From JBFEYJ01 sp041562215 (GTDB lineage: Bacteria; Pseudomonadota; Gammaproteobacteria; Thiohalomonadales; Thiohalomonadaceae), in the NCBI GenBank assembly GCA_041562215.1, contig JBFEYJ010000188.1, forward strand, positions 1 through 5,962: a stretch of 5,962 nucleotides of DNA, written 5' to 3'. Below are positions 5,928-5,962 of this stretch, one piece after another (position 1 is the first letter of the stretch; every line of letters starts with the position of its first letter). Both the position numbers and the translations under genes were made by a program. The notes under the pieces are model-generated. The model made no database searches and was not told the DNA's origin. It worked only from the letters and a program-made list of their open reading frames with translations.

Positions 5928-5962
5928 TGACTACAAAGACACCCACCCTAAAAACACCGCCT
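5928..5962. repeat. 35-bp direct repeat, copy 2, reaching the window edge
   Basis: Perfect second copy of 5783-5817, with a start-to-start distance of 145 bp. It ends at the last base of the window, so the repeat may be longer or the array may continue. The bases just before the two copies (CTTGTT and CTTCGTTA) are loosely alike. The AGACACCCACC core (5937-5947) is the inverted counterpart of the motif at 290-300. Confidence 0.9.

Noticed and set aside
5783..5962. CRISPR array
   Set aside because: Only two repeats are visible and the 110-bp gap is far longer than a spacer; there are no cas genes.

Overview
The window looks like part of a gammaproteobacterial chromosome. The evidence is a RAYT-type (REP-associated) transposase, a hybrid phosphorelay kinase with a 7TMR-DISM sensor, and an OmpR-family regulator. 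Confidence in the phylum is good. I cannot name a genus. All convincing genes lie on the minus strand, so the biological order runs from high to low coordinates.

Layout from right to left. Positions 5744-5962 are non-coding and hold two perfect 35-bp copies of a direct repeat, 145 bp apart, the second running into the window edge. Next is an OmpR/TorR-like response regulator (about 5638 to 4910), followed 12 nt later by an 876-residue sensor kinase (4897 to 2267). The kinase has a periplasmic DISMED2 sensor domain, seven membrane helices, HisKA, HATPase, REC and HPt. The pair reads as one operon and one His-Asp-His-Asp phosphorelay. Positions 1624-2266 form a 643-bp region without a clear gene. 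It carries two clusters of helically phased TTAA-type direct repeats that resemble OmpR-family operators, two hairpins, and two weak short ORFs with Shine-Dalgarno-like sequences. Then comes a 413-residue, cysteine-rich exported protein (1623 to 382). It has three tandem four-cysteine modules followed by a Ser/Thr-rich beta-type domain and a cysteine-rich tail. At the left edge is the 5' part of a RAYT-like transposase gene (216 to 1), probably inactivated by a small deletion before its HUH motif.

Working model (inference): the membrane sensor detects a periplasmic or surface signal and passes phosphate through REC and HPt to the regulator. The regulator acts on phased repeats between the kinase gene and the exported-protein gene, and perhaps at its own promoter. 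The exported protein is visibly AT-richer than the two-component genes. The whole block is flanked by inverted copies of a GGTGGGTGTCT-containing motif beside a RAYT relic, which suggests an accessory segment in a repeat-rich neighbourhood. The most distinctive items are the exported protein, the phased repeats and the flanking repeat family.
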